The notes: generated from the sequence alone by a model not told the origin. DNA of 19,180 nt from Bacteroidales bacterium (GCA_004557035.1 SFFB01000038.1:1-19180), one strand, 5' to 3'. Positions 6,342 to 14,098 are shown, counted from the stretch's first letter. A program made the numbers and translations.

Positions 6342-7088
6342 ATGGTAAAGAAGATTCTTATCTCTCAACCTCAACCCTCATCTGAGAAATCTCCCTACTT
6401 TGACATCGCACGCAACTATGGCGTGGACTTTGTCTTTCATCCCTTCATCAAGGTGGAAGGCCTCAGCGCACAAGAGTTCAGAAAACAAAAAGTGCGCATC
6501 CTCGACCACACCGCCATCGTCTTCAACTCGCGTCACGCCATTGACCATTTCTTCACCTTGTGCAAAGAGATGCGTGTGGCCATCCCGGAGACAATGAAGT
6601 ATTTCGGAATTTCTGAGGCCGTTTCGCTCTACATCCAGAAATACGTCCAATACCGCAAGCGCAAGGTGTTCTTCCCCACAGCAGGCGGCAAACTGCCCGA
6701 CCTCGTGGCACTGATGGCCAAACACAAAACCGAAAACTATCTCATACCCCAGAGCGACGTGCATAGCGACGAGTTCCACCAGTTGCTCGAAGCCAAGAAG
6801 CTCAAACACACCGAGTGTATCATGTATCGCACGGTAAGCAACGAGTTCCCGGCCGACTGCAAATTCGATTTTGATATGGTGGTGCTCTTTACGCCTGCCG
6901 GCGTGGACAGTCTGATGAAGACCTTCCCCAACTTCAAAGAGACCAACACCAAGTTGGCTTGCTTCGGCAAGGCAACCGCCAAGGCCATAGACGAAGCCGG
7001 ACTCGAACTGGAACTTGAAGCGCCCTCGGTGGCTGCTCCCTCAATGACCAAGTCGATTGAGTTGTATCTCAAAGACCACAACAAATAA
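6342..7088 (+). CDS. hemD: Uroporphyrinogen-III synthase
   Basis: A 248-aa protein that fits the Bacteroidetes HemD family. It should close and rearrange hydroxymethylbilane to uroporphyrinogen III in haem and sirohaem synthesis. Sequence identity in this family is low, and recognition rests on the N-terminal KILISQPQP strand, the IVFNSRHAIDHFF segment, the FFPTAGGKLPD segment, VVLFTPAGVDSLMKTFP and the closing LACFGKATAKAIDEAGL. The start follows a purine-rich stretch (AGAAAAGGAAAC). It lies 43 bp after the DUF4271 gene, the usual neighbour in this phylum, and other haem genes are not nearby. Confidence 0.9.
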   Translation: MVKKILISQPQPSSEKSPYFDIARNYGVDFVFHPFIKVEGLSAQEFRKQKVRILDHTAIVFNSRHAIDHFFTLCKEMRVAIPETMKYFGISEAVSLYIQKYVQYRKRKVFFPTAGGKLPDLVALMAKHKTENYLIPQSDVHSDEFHQLLEAKKLKHTECIMYRTVSNEFPADCKFDFDMVVLFTPAGVDSLMKTFPNFKETNTKLACFGKATAKAIDEAGLELELEAPSVAAPSMTKSIELYLKDHNK

Positions 7089-7211
7089 AGCCGGCGCCGC
7101 CTGCGGCGAATGCGACTCATCTTCACATAGGGCCGAAGCACTACGGCGCTCGACAGGGCGACCGCGTGCAGCGGCCTTTTGCTTTTCCCACCACACAGAC
7201 TCGCACCGACG

Positions 7212-7640
7212 ATGAAAACTTTCTCGTTCAAAAAAGCGGAGCATCTCTGCCTCAAAAAAGACATCGACCGCCTCTTTATGGCCGGTAGCAAGGCCATGAC
7301 CGTGTGGCCACTCCGCGCCGTGTGGCGACTGGCCGACGAAGAAGCCTTGCCTCCCGTCAAGGTGATGGTCAGCGTCTCGAAGCGCAAACAGCGCCACGCC
7401 GTAGACCGCAACAGGGCCAAGCGGCAGATGCGCGAGGCCTATCGCCGCAACAAGGTTATTCTGACCTCACGGCTCGACGAGTCGCAGCGCGTGCACGCCG
7501 CCTTTATCTGGCTGGCCGATCACCCCGTGGCTTCGGCCGACGTGGAGCGGAAAATGAAGATTGCCCTTAAACGTATGGCCGACGACATCGCCCCAGCTTT
7601 GCCCCAAGCACCCACACCTATCGACAATAGCCATGATTGA
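7212..7640 (+). CDS. rnpA: Ribonuclease P protein component
   Basis: The 142-aa protein subunit of RNase P, which helps the RNA subunit remove 5' leaders from tRNA precursors. The start at 7212 gives the family N-terminus TFSFKKAEHLCLKKDIDRLF. The RNA-binding signature VDRNRAKRQMREAYRRNK (the RNR motif) is intact, and so is the VSVSKRK strand before it. An ATG at 7179 in the same frame would add 11 residues with no family support. The last codons overlap the start of yidD (ATGATTGA), so the two are probably translationally coupled. Its C-terminus (PQAPTPIDNSHD) is a non-conserved tail. Confidence 0.93.
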   Translation: MKTFSFKKAEHLCLKKDIDRLFMAGSKAMTVWPLRAVWRLADEEALPPVKVMVSVSKRKQRHAVDRNRAKRQMREAYRRNKVILTSRLDESQRVHAAFIWLADHPVASADVERKMKIALKRMADDIAPALPQAPTPIDNSHD

Positions 7641-7866
7641 TGCCATCCGCCGCCTGTTTGTGGTTATTCTCGTTGCGCCCATCCGCTTTTACCGGCGCTT
7701 TATCTCTCCGCTCAAACCGGCCTGCTGCCGCTTCACTCCTACCTGCTCACAATATGCCATTGAAGCCATCAGAAAACACGGCCCCATACGCGGCCTCTGG
7801 CTCGCCATACGCCGCATCCTGCGCTGCCACCCCTGGGGAGGCAGTGGCTACGACCCCGTGCCATAG
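7633..7866 (+). CDS. yidD: Membrane protein insertion efficiency factor
   Basis: A 77-aa YidD protein, a small basic factor at the inner face of the membrane thought to help YidC-dependent insertion. The family core is complete: an N-terminal hydrophobic and amphipathic helix (VVILVAPIRFYRRFISP), CRFTPTCSQYAIEAIRKHG with its conserved cysteines, and the closing HPWGGSGYDPVP. The start codon overlaps the rnpA stop, the classic rnpA-yidD arrangement. Confidence 0.95.
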   Translation: MIDAIRRLFVVILVAPIRFYRRFISPLKPACCRFTPTCSQYAIEAIRKHGPIRGLWLAIRRILRCHPWGGSGYDPVP

Positions 7867-8458
7867 TCAGGGCGACGCCCAACAGGCCACGGCTTCACTC
7901 CAAGACTGGGCAGGCCGAATTGCCGACGTGCACACGCATCGGCTCGATGCTCCGGAAGGCACTGCCATTATCAACCTGCCCATAGAGATATTGCGCGACC
8001 CCTTCGCATTTAAGCCAAGGCCCGGCTGTCTTTATTCTGCCGGCATCCATCCGTGGGACACGACCGAAAGAGATGGGTTGGAAGGGCTCTTTGCCGGATT
8101 GGAAGCTCTCATGAAGCAGCCGGCAGTTGTCGCGATAGGCGAATGTGGGCTCGACCGCTTGCGAGGGGCCGACCTTGACCTACAGGCTGAGGTGCTGCGC
8201 CGCCATTTGGCCTTGGCCGAACAATATTCACGCCCCGTCATCTTGCATTGTGTGCGTGCTTTCGACCTTCTGCTCAAAATCAAAAAGGCGCAGCGGCTCA
8301 CCGTCCCACTGATTGTGCACGGCTTCAGAGGTCACGCCGCTTTGGCGCGCCAGTTGCTCAATGCCGGATTTGACTTGAGCTTCGGTAGAAAATACCAAGA
8401 GGAGGCTTATCAAGCCACGCCGCCAGCCCGAAGGTGGAGAGAGACCGACACGGACTGA
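7754..8458 (+). CDS. TatD-family metal-dependent hydrolase, shortened
   Basis: The conserved part starts at IADVHTHRLD (codon at 7919) and keeps the metal ligands of TatD-type nucleases and hydrolases: HTH, the Glu of GECGLD, the His of ILHC, the His of IVHGFRG and the Asp of ETD. It stops five codons into the RRWRETDTD segment. Family members usually continue 30-40 residues with a last helix pair, so the C-terminus appears lost; a terminator hairpin begins 9 bp after the stop. The start is also unclear: no ATG directly precedes the conserved part. The ATG at 7754 used here lies inside yidD and gives 55 residues that are an off-frame reading of yidD and a linker; ATT 7919 or GTG 7928 are alternatives. 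It may be a working short form or a decaying gene. Confidence 0.65.
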   Translation: MPLKPSENTAPYAASGSPYAASCAATPGEAVATTPCHSQGDAQQATASLQDWAGRIADVHTHRLDAPEGTAIINLPIEILRDPFAFKPRPGCLYSAGIHPWDTTERDGLEGLFAGLEALMKQPAVVAIGECGLDRLRGADLDLQAEVLRRHLALAEQYSRPVILHCVRAFDLLLKIKKAQRLTVPLIVHGFRGHAALARQLLNAGFDLSFGRKYQEEAYQATPPARRWRETDTD

Positions 8459-8466
8459 TGCACAAA

Positions 8467-8515
8467 AAACGCCACGCCTGACTGTGCTCATCAGGAGCAG
8501 TCAAGCGTGGCGTTT
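8467..8515. terminator. Bidirectional terminator between tatD and sufE
   Basis: AAACGCCACGC (8467-8477) pairs with GCGTGGCGTTT (8505-8515), and an inner TGACT/AGTCA and GCTC/GAGC stem continues the hairpin. A-rich sequence on one side and T-rich on the other allow it to serve the convergent genes tatD (plus) and sufE (minus). Confidence 0.75.
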
Positions 8516-8531
8516 GATATGGTGTGTGGGC

Positions 8532-8954
8532 TCAGCCCATTTTGGTCTTGTAGGCCAAAGCATACATACGCATCTGCTTCACCATAGCGAGAAGGCCGTT
8601 GCTACGGGTGGGCGACAGGTGCTCAGTGAGACCAATCTTTTCAATAAAATAGAGTTCAGCGTTGAGTATCTCGTCGGGCGTGTGGCCGCTGAGCACGCGA
8701 ATGAGCAACGTCACGATGCCTTTGACGATAAGGGCATCGCTCTCTGCGCGAAACGTCAGAATGCCGTCGTGTTCATCGCATACCAGCCAGACGCGGCTCT
8801 GGCAACCGTCGATGAGGTTTTGTTCGGTTTTTTCAGCGGCAGGGAGAGGCGCTTGTTCTTCGCCCAAGTCAATGAGCAACTGATAGCGGTCCATCCAATC
8901 GCTCATCTCTGAAAATTCTTCTATGACTTCGTCTTGTATCTCGTTGATGGTCAT
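8532..8954 (-). CDS. sufE: Cysteine desulfuration protein SufE
   Basis: A 140-aa SufE protein. It accepts sulfur from the cysteine desulfurase SufS as a persulfide and passes it to the Fe-S scaffold. The acceptor Cys is C51 in LIDGCQSRVW, the same position as in E. coli SufE. The N-terminal MDRYQLLIDLG and the C-terminal HLSPTRSNGLLAMVKQMR segments are conserved. In Bacteroidetes sufE often lies outside the suf cluster, and no suf genes are near here. It lies 71 bp downstream of the M28 gene on the same strand and may be the last gene of that transcript. Confidence 0.94.
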   Translation of the reverse strand: MTINEIQDEVIEEFSEMSDWMDRYQLLIDLGEEQAPLPAAEKTEQNLIDGCQSRVWLVCDEHDGILTFRAESDALIVKGIVTLLIRVLSGHTPDEILNAELYFIEKIGLTEHLSPTRSNGLLAMVKQMRMYALAYKTKMG

Positions 8955-9025
8955 GATTTGAAAGGGGTTTGTAGAGTTGATGATATGTTGTCACGTTCTG
9001 GTGATAGGTGCTCTATGCGCCGGGG

Positions 9026-10030
9026 TCACATCTCTTCCGAGAGCATTTGCAGCAAGGTCTGTCCGACGAGGCGCAGGTTTTCGGGTGAAATGTTCTCGGG
9101 CGTGTCTTGTGTGGTGTGCCAGGTCTTGCCCATTGTGGCCGAAGCATTGGTGGTGAACGGGATGATGTCGACGGTCGGGATGCGGGCTATCTCGTTCATG
9201 GAGATGTGGTCGTCGGTGATGTAGGTGCCGTCTGTCTTGACAAAAAGATGTCCGGCCCCAACCGTGGCGGCCGTTTCCCAAAGGCGGTTGATGATGGGCT
9301 CGGCATAGTTTTTGGAGAAACCTTCATAGCAAAAACGGGCATCACGACCGCCCACCATGTCCAGCAAGATGCCGTAACGGGCCTTATAGCCTGACGTAGC
9401 AGCCTGCTTGGACCAATAAGCCGAACCCAGGCACCAGTCTTTGCCTTCGGGGTCGGGAGTGCCCCATTCGGGAGCACCGTAGTCTTCAAGGTCAAAACAA
9501 ACGAAGTCAATGCCGACAGCCGGAGCGAGCTGCTTGATTTGTCGGGCAATCTCTAACATCACCGCCACGCCGCTGGCACCGTCGTTGGCCGCCATGACAG
9601 GCTGCCGGCGCTTGCTCTCGTCCGGGTCTTCGTCGGCCCATGGCCGGCTGTCCCAGTGAGCGGCAATCACCACACGGTCTGCCGCCTCGGGGCGATAAGA
9701 AGCAATGATGTTGCGGCAGGTATAGGTCTTGCCGTCCCAAGTGGTAAGCGGAGCCTTTTGCTCAGTCACTTTCAGACCATATTGGCTAAAGGTGCGTACG
9801 ATGTAGTCGCCACATTGCTCGTGGGCTGTGCTGCCGGGGACGCGCGCACCAAAGCCGCACTGTGTCTGGATGGAGGCAAAGGCCGAGTCGGCATTAAAGC
9901 GGACGGCAGTCAGTTGAACGGAGTCTGTTGCGGCCGCCGCGTCGCCTTCGGCCGAATGGCCGGACTTGCAGCCGGTCAGGCTCAGCGTCGTTGCGCATAT
10001 AAGGAATAATAAGTTGAAAAGCGATTTCAT
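9026..10030 (-). CDS. M28-family zinc lipoprotein, probable glutaminyl cyclase
   Basis: A 334-aa lipoprotein: signal peptide MKSLFNLLFLICATTLSLTG followed by the lipobox Cys (LTGC), so it is anchored in an envelope membrane. The M28 fold is shown by AAHWDSRPW, MAANDGASGVAVMLEIARQ, FVCFDLEDYG and TDDHISMNEI, which supply the zinc ligands Asp, Glu and His. The closing DIIPF...WHTTQDTPENI pattern is closer to glutaminyl-peptide cyclotransferases, which convert N-terminal Gln to pyroglutamate, than to classic aminopeptidases. Cyclases of this kind occur in Porphyromonas and Prevotella. An aminopeptidase role remains possible. I chose the ATG at 10030 because it begins the signal peptide; the ATG at 10102 overlaps the preceding gene. 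Confidence 0.85.
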   Translation of the reverse strand: MKSLFNLLFLICATTLSLTGCKSGHSAEGDAAAATDSVQLTAVRFNADSAFASIQTQCGFGARVPGSTAHEQCGDYIVRTFSQYGLKVTEQKAPLTTWDGKTYTCRNIIASYRPEAADRVVIAAHWDSRPWADEDPDESKRRQPVMAANDGASGVAVMLEIARQIKQLAPAVGIDFVCFDLEDYGAPEWGTPDPEGKDWCLGSAYWSKQAATSGYKARYGILLDMVGGRDARFCYEGFSKNYAEPIINRLWETAATVGAGHLFVKTDGTYITDDHISMNEIARIPTVDIIPFTTNASATMGKTWHTTQDTPENISPENLRLVGQTLLQMLSEEM

Positions 10031-10082
10031 ATTGTTCGGGAGTGAAATACAGATGGGCTGAATAAGGATAGGCGTTGCAGCA

Positions 10083-11852
10083 TTAGAACTTGATGAAGCC
10101 ATTATACTGCACCTGGCTCATCACACGGATGAAGTTGCCGCCCCAAAGCTTGCGCAGGTGTTTGGGAGAGAGTCCCTCGGCCAGTAGGCGCTCGGTCAGC
10201 ACAAGATAATCGGCAGCCGAGGCCAGACCTCTGACGCCGCCATCGCCGTCGAAGTCAGAGCCAATACCCACGTGGTCTATGCCGGCTACGTCGATAAGGT
10301 GCATGATGTGTCGGACAGCGTCTATGATGGTGGCCTCGCCGTCTTCGCGCAAGAAGCCTTGATAGAAGGTGGCCTGCACCACGCCGTTGGCCGCTGCAAG
10401 TGTGCGCAGCTGGTCGTCGGTGAGGTTGCGGGGATGATTGCAAAGCGCTCTCGATGATGAGTGAGAGCAGATGACAGGTTGTGTGCTTTGGGAAATGGCG
10501 GCGTAGAAACTTTCCTCAGAGGCGTGAGACAGGTCTATGATGATACCGGTGCGGTTCATTTCGGCGATGACCTCTTTGCCGAATTCGCTCAAGCCGCCGT
10601 GCTCACGCTCGGACTTGGAAGCGGCGTCGCAAATGTCGTTGTCGCCGTTGTGGCAAAGGGTGATGTAGATCACGCCTTCACGGCGGTAGCGCTCCACGTT
10701 GCTGATGTCGCGGCCCAGGGCGTAGCCGTTTTCGATGCCGATAAGGATAGACTTCTTGCCCATACTTTTATTGGAAAACAGGTGCTTGGGCGTGAGGGCG
10801 ATTTGTGCCGTGGGGTATCGTCTCACCGACTGCTTGATTTGGGCAATAAGGTTGTCGGCCTGCAGAGTGGCATTGGCCAGGGCTTCAACCGTGCGCTCGC
10901 CTTGTGGCAAGTAGGCCGCCATAACCACGGCGTCAAGTCCGCCTTCGTCCATGCGGTGCAAGTCCACCAACACATTGTCACGGCGTTGACCAAGATTGGC
11001 TCCGCGATCAAACCACATAGGCGTGTCGCAGTGGGAGTCTAACGTGATGAATTCAGTGTGCAGACCACGGACATAGCGGAAGCGTTCGGCACGTTCCACG
11101 AAGTATCTGAATATGGGCGCCATCGTTTTGTCGCCCGCCGGAGCATAACACTCGGGATGCCATTGCACGCCGATGATGTCTTTCATCTCGTTGCTCTCGA
11201 TGGCCTCGATGATGCCGTCGGCCGCCCGTGCCGTCACGTTGAAGCGGGGACCGGGCTGGTCTACTGCCTGATGGTGGAAAGAATTGACACAAAGCTTCTC
11301 GCCGAGCAGGTGGCCTAAGATGCAGTTGCTCTCGATGTTGACCGTGTGGGTGGAGATGTGTCGCGGCGCGCTTTGGCTGTGTTTGATGGTGGCGGACAGC
11401 GTCTCTCCGTCTGTGGAATAGATGTCTTGACTTACGTGGCCGCCGAGGGCGATGGCCAATACCTGAATGCCGCGGCAGATGCCCAAGATAGGGATGTTGC
11501 GGTCGTAGGCCAGGCGGGTGAGCAAGAGTTCGCAGGCGTCGCGTTGCGGGTTGATGGAGCCAAGAGCCTTTTGAGGTTCTTCGTTGCAATAGAGCGGATT
11601 GACGTCGGCGCCGCCCGAGAGTAGCAGGCCGTCAATGCGGTCGAGCAGGGCAGTGAGCAACACGCGGTTGTCTGTGGGCGGGATGATGACGGGAATACCG
11701 CCGGCCTGTTCGATGCTTTGGTAGTAGCCTTCGGCCAGCGAGACATTGCCTTCTGCATAGTTCCCGCTGATGCCGATGACCGGCCGCGCGGTGTGGTTGG
11801 GGTAATGAGAGACTAAGCTTTCATAGTCCGATTGAAAGTCAAAGTTGTTCAT
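10083..11852 (-). CDS. Fusion of gamma-glutamyl hydrolase (C26) and M19 dipeptidase
   Basis: One 589-aa frame holds two enzymes. Residues ~23-256 are a class I glutamine-amidotransferase-like C26 hydrolase (PuuD / gamma-Glu-GABA hydrolase type): nucleophile C126 in GICRG, then H232 and E234 in GVQWHPE, and a conserved FHHQAV. Residues ~268-585 are an M19 (renal-type) dipeptidase: H274 and D276 in SHCDTP, DLSHAS, CSHSSSRAL and GIGSDFDGDGG. The linker is only ~12 residues. There is no signal peptide, so both should act in the cytoplasm. Together they could remove a gamma-linked Glu and then split the remaining dipeptide, as needed for glutathione-like tripeptides; this is inference. It lies 52 bp upstream of the M28 lipoprotein gene, on the same strand. 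Confidence 0.9.
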   Translation of the reverse strand: MNNFDFQSDYESLVSHYPNHTARPVIGISGNYAEGNVSLAEGYYQSIEQAGGIPVIIPPTDNRVLLTALLDRIDGLLLSGGADVNPLYCNEEPQKALGSINPQRDACELLLTRLAYDRNIPILGICRGIQVLAIALGGHVSQDIYSTDGETLSATIKHSQSAPRHISTHTVNIESNCILGHLLGEKLCVNSFHHQAVDQPGPRFNVTARAADGIIEAIESNEMKDIIGVQWHPECYAPAGDKTMAPIFRYFVERAERFRYVRGLHTEFITLDSHCDTPMWFDRGANLGQRRDNVLVDLHRMDEGGLDAVVMAAYLPQGERTVEALANATLQADNLIAQIKQSVRRYPTAQIALTPKHLFSNKSMGKKSILIGIENGYALGRDISNVERYRREGVIYITLCHNGDNDICDAASKSEREHGGLSEFGKEVIAEMNRTGIIIDLSHASEESFYAAISQSTQPVICSHSSSRALCNHPRNLTDDQLRTLAAANGVVQATFYQGFLREDGEATIIDAVRHIMHLIDVAGIDHVGIGSDFDGDGGVRGLASAADYLVLTERLLAEGLSPKHLRKLWGGNFIRVMSQVQYNGFIKF

Positions 11853-11871
11853 TAGTTTTTGGGTTAAGTCT

Positions 11872-11909
11872 TAAAAAAATTGGGCGGCACGTATGTGGGG
11901 CGTGCCGCC
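11872..11909 (-). terminator. Terminator-like hairpin before the fusion gene
   Basis: On the minus strand GGCGGCACG (11909-11901) pairs with CGTGCCGCC (11891-11883), followed by CAATTTTTTT. It lies 55 bp after the DUF4491 stop and only about 20 bp before the fusion gene start, so it either ends the DUF4491 transcript or acts as an attenuator for the fusion gene. No TAnnTTTG box is seen between it and the fusion gene. Confidence 0.75.
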
Positions 11910-11964
11910 TCTTTGATGTCCCCTTTTAGTGTATAATAAGGTGTTGAAGGCGCTTGCGGGCTGT

Positions 11965-12276
11965 TTACTGCTTTGGCGTGTCGTCGGGATAGGTGCGTTT
12001 GGGATTTTTGGGAAACCATCCTTTTTTCACGCGCTCTTCTTGTTCAAACAGTTCCTTGATGGTCCAAAGCGAAGAGAAACCGACGATGCCGCAGAGGGCG
12101 CTCCAGAAGAGCGATGAGATGAAGAGGGCCGCTGTGGCGCCACCCAGACCGATGAGCAAGAAAATCCACCAGGGCCGTGTGCCGAAGTAGTATTCGGTCT
12201 TGACGACTACGGGGTGGAAGATGCCGATGACGAGAAAGGTGGAAAGTCCCAGCAGGAGGCCTTCGAGGTGAAGCAT
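11965..12276 (-). CDS. DUF4491 small membrane protein
   Basis: A 103-aa protein of the Bacteroidetes family DUF4491, function unknown. Three hydrophobic segments are visible, near residues 5-25, 36-56 and 57-75. The family signature is the conserved GIFHPVVVKTEYYFG after the first segment and the cytoplasmic C-terminal ELFEQEERVKKGWFPKNPKR. It lies 62 bp after the Lrp-type regulator on the same strand, with no promoter box between, so the two are probably co-transcribed. Confidence 0.85.
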   Translation of the reverse strand: MLHLEGLLLGLSTFLVIGIFHPVVVKTEYYFGTRPWWIFLLIGLGGATAALFISSLFWSALCGIVGFSSLWTIKELFEQEERVKKGWFPKNPKRTYPDDTPKQ

Positions 12277-12338
12277 AGATAGGGTTGGTCTTGTTTGGAG
12301 TTAAGTGCCTTTCGGGTAGCGCTGTCTCTATGTGGAGA

Positions 12339-12932
12339 TTAGGCCTTCTTATTGCGTTTTTTTGTGGCGCTCACGCCTTCGCTTTCGTCCGGGTCGTCGA
12401 TGATGTGATTGGGCGACTTGAGCTTTTCGGCATATTTCCTGGCAGCTTTCATCCCGTCGTCTTCGTCTTCGCTTGCCACCAAGATGGGCACTTGCCGGCT
12501 GAAGCTCTGTTCGAGCGATATGAGCGTTTCTGTCGAGATGACGCCGTTGATTTCCTGGATGCGGTTGTTGAGCAGTTCCATGAGGTGCTCGTTGTCGCGG
12601 GAATAGAGTTTGACGAGCATCGTATAATTACCGGTGGTGAAATGACACTCCACAATCTCGGGAATTTTAAGCAATTCGGCCGCCACCTCTTTATACATTG
12701 AGCCACGTTCGAGTGTGATGCCTACGTAGGTACACGTGCTGTAGCCGATGTGCTTGGGATTGACGTTGTAGCCTGAGCCTGTGATGATGCCGGCCTCGGT
12801 GAGACGTTGTACACGTTGATGGATGGCCGCGCGTGATACGCCGCACACTTCGGCTACGTCTTTGAAAGGTACGCGAGCATCGACCGAAATAATCTGAAGG
12901 ATTTTAAGGTCGAGTTTGTCTACTTTTTTCAT
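12339..12932 (-). CDS. Lrp/AsnC-family transcriptional regulator
   Basis: A 197-aa regulator. Residues ~1-60 form the AsnC-type helix-turn-helix (LDLKILQIISVDARVPFKDV, then EVCGVSRAAIHQRVQRLTEAG). Residues ~65-140 form the ligand-binding RAM domain (YVGITLERG, VECHFTTGNYTMLVKLYSRD, VISTETLISLEQ). About 50 further residues (from ASEDEDDG to the end) are charged and lysine-rich and are longer than in the common ~150-aa members, so this tail is lineage-specific. Targets cannot be read from the sequence. It has its own promoter and a palindrome in its leader that might serve autoregulation. Confidence 0.92.
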   Translation of the reverse strand: MKKVDKLDLKILQIISVDARVPFKDVAEVCGVSRAAIHQRVQRLTEAGIITGSGYNVNPKHIGYSTCTYVGITLERGSMYKEVAAELLKIPEIVECHFTTGNYTMLVKLYSRDNEHLMELLNNRIQEINGVISTETLISLEQSFSRQVPILVASEDEDDGMKAARKYAEKLKSPNHIIDDPDESEGVSATKKRNKKA

Positions 12933-12959
12933 GATAGGTATAAGGTTTCTTTTCTGAAT

Positions 12960-12977
12960 GGCCTTGACAAGGCCTTG
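12960..12977. promoter_or_regulatory. Overlapping palindromes in the lrp-type leader
   Basis: GGCCTTGACAAGGCC (12960-12974) is a perfect inverted repeat with a single central A, and CAAGGCCTTG (12968-12977) is a second perfect palindrome overlapping it. They sit between the -7 box and the start codon of the regulator, where a bound protein would block transcription. Autoregulation is common in the Lrp family, but the sequence is unlike the E. coli Lrp consensus. Confidence 0.35.
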
Positions 12978-12996
12978 TTTAGGTTTGATTTAATAG

Positions 12997-13025
12997 CAAA
13001 TATACGCCAAAAATAATAACACAAA
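12997..13025 (-). promoter_or_regulatory. Promoter of the Lrp-type regulator
   Basis: On the minus strand TATATTTG (13004-12997) matches TAnnTTTG, and TTTG (13025-13022) lies 17 bp upstream, slightly closer than the usual 19-21 bp. The predicted leader is ~60 nt. Confidence 0.5.
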
Positions 13026-13099
13026 ATACCCCGAGGCGTTTTTTCTCGCCTTTTAGTGTTCATTTTGACAAGATTAAGCGTTTTTCCACCCCTTTCCTG

Positions 13100-14098
13100 T
13101 CAAAGTCCGAGCTGTTTGGAGATGTCGAGCATGCGTTCAATGGGGCGTATGGCGGCTTGGGCCACTTCGGGGTCTACCGACACTTCGGGCCATTCGTAGC
13201 GCAGCGTGTTGTAGACCTTGGCCAGGGTGATGAGGCGCATAAAGTTGCATTCGTTGCAGCCGCAGGTGCTGTCGTCGGGCGGTACGGGGATAAACGTCTT
13301 GCCGGGAGCCTGTTTTTGCATCTCGTGCAGAATGCCGCTTTCGGTCACCACGAGGAAGGTGTCACTCTCTGAGTTGATGGCAAATTTAAGCAGGGCTGCC
13401 GTTGACCCCACGACGTCGGCCAGTTTCACTATCGGCCCTTTACATTCGGGGTGGACGAGCACTTTGGCCGTGGGATGTTGTTGCTTCAGTTCTACGAGTT
13501 TTTCCACCGAGAAGCGTTCGTGTACGTGGCAGGCGCCGTTCCAGAGCAGCATGTTGCGGCCCGTGATGCTGTTGATGTAGCTGCCCAGGTTGCGGTCGGG
13601 GCCGAAGATGAGTGGCTGGTCTTTGGGGAAACTCTCTACAATCTGCCGGGCATTGCTCGACGTCACCACCACGTCGGTCACTGCCTTGGTGGCGGCCGAG
13701 GTGTTGACGTAAGAAATCACTTTATGGTCGGGATGGGCCTTGACAAAGGCGGCAAACTCGTCGGCGGGGCAACTCTCGGCCAGCGAGCAGGTGGCGTTGA
13801 GGTCGGGAATAAGCACACGCTTGCCTGGGCAGAGGATTTTGTCTGTTTCGGCCATGAAGTGCACGCCACACATAAGGATGATGTCGGCGTCGGTGGCTGC
13901 GGCTTTTTGGGCCAAGGCGAGGCTATCGCCCACAAAGTCGGCCACGTCTTGCAGGGCGCCTTCAGTGTAGTAGTGGGCCAGGATAACGGCATTTTTCTCT
14001 TTACACATCTGGCGAATAGCCGTGGCAAGGTCGATGCCCTCAGGGATGGGCTCGTCGATGTATCCTTTGTCTTTCCAACTGTCTTTAATGGTGGTCAT
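13100..14098 (-). CDS. nadA: Quinolinate synthase
   Basis: A 332-aa NadA, the 4Fe-4S enzyme that condenses iminoaspartate with dihydroxyacetone phosphate to quinolinate in de novo NAD synthesis. Candidate cluster cysteines are C104 (NATCSLAESC), C190 (NGACHVHE) and one of the CGCNEC cysteines (279, 281, 284); the spacing fits the three ligands known in the family. AHYYTEGALQDVADFVGDSL near the N-terminus and VHPEC are also conserved. nadB and nadC are not in the window. It follows the sulfatase-like gene by 27 bp on the same strand, so it is probably the last gene of a ribD-sulfatase-nadA transcript. Confidence 0.96.
   Translation of the reverse strand: MTTIKDSWKDKGYIDEPIPEGIDLATAIRQMCKEKNAVILAHYYTEGALQDVADFVGDSLALAQKAAATDADIILMCGVHFMAETDKILCPGKRVLIPDLNATCSLAESCPADEFAAFVKAHPDHKVISYVNTSAATKAVTDVVVTSSNARQIVESFPKDQPLIFGPDRNLGSYINSITGRNMLLWNGACHVHERFSVEKLVELKQQHPTAKVLVHPECKGPIVKLADVVGSTAALLKFAINSESDTFLVVTESGILHEMQKQAPGKTFIPVPPDDSTCGCNECNFMRLITLAKVYNTLRYEWPEVSVDPEVAQAAIRPIERMLDISKQLGL

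Noticed and set aside
7162..7180. CCGC-GTGCA-GCGG hairpin plus CCTTTT as a terminator between hemD and rnpA
   Set aside because: The 4-bp stem is too weak to call.
13031..13058. AGGCG...CGCCT hairpin followed by TTTT between nadA and the Lrp-type gene
   Set aside because: The T-run is on the plus strand, where no gene needs a terminator, and the minus orientation lacks a U-run.
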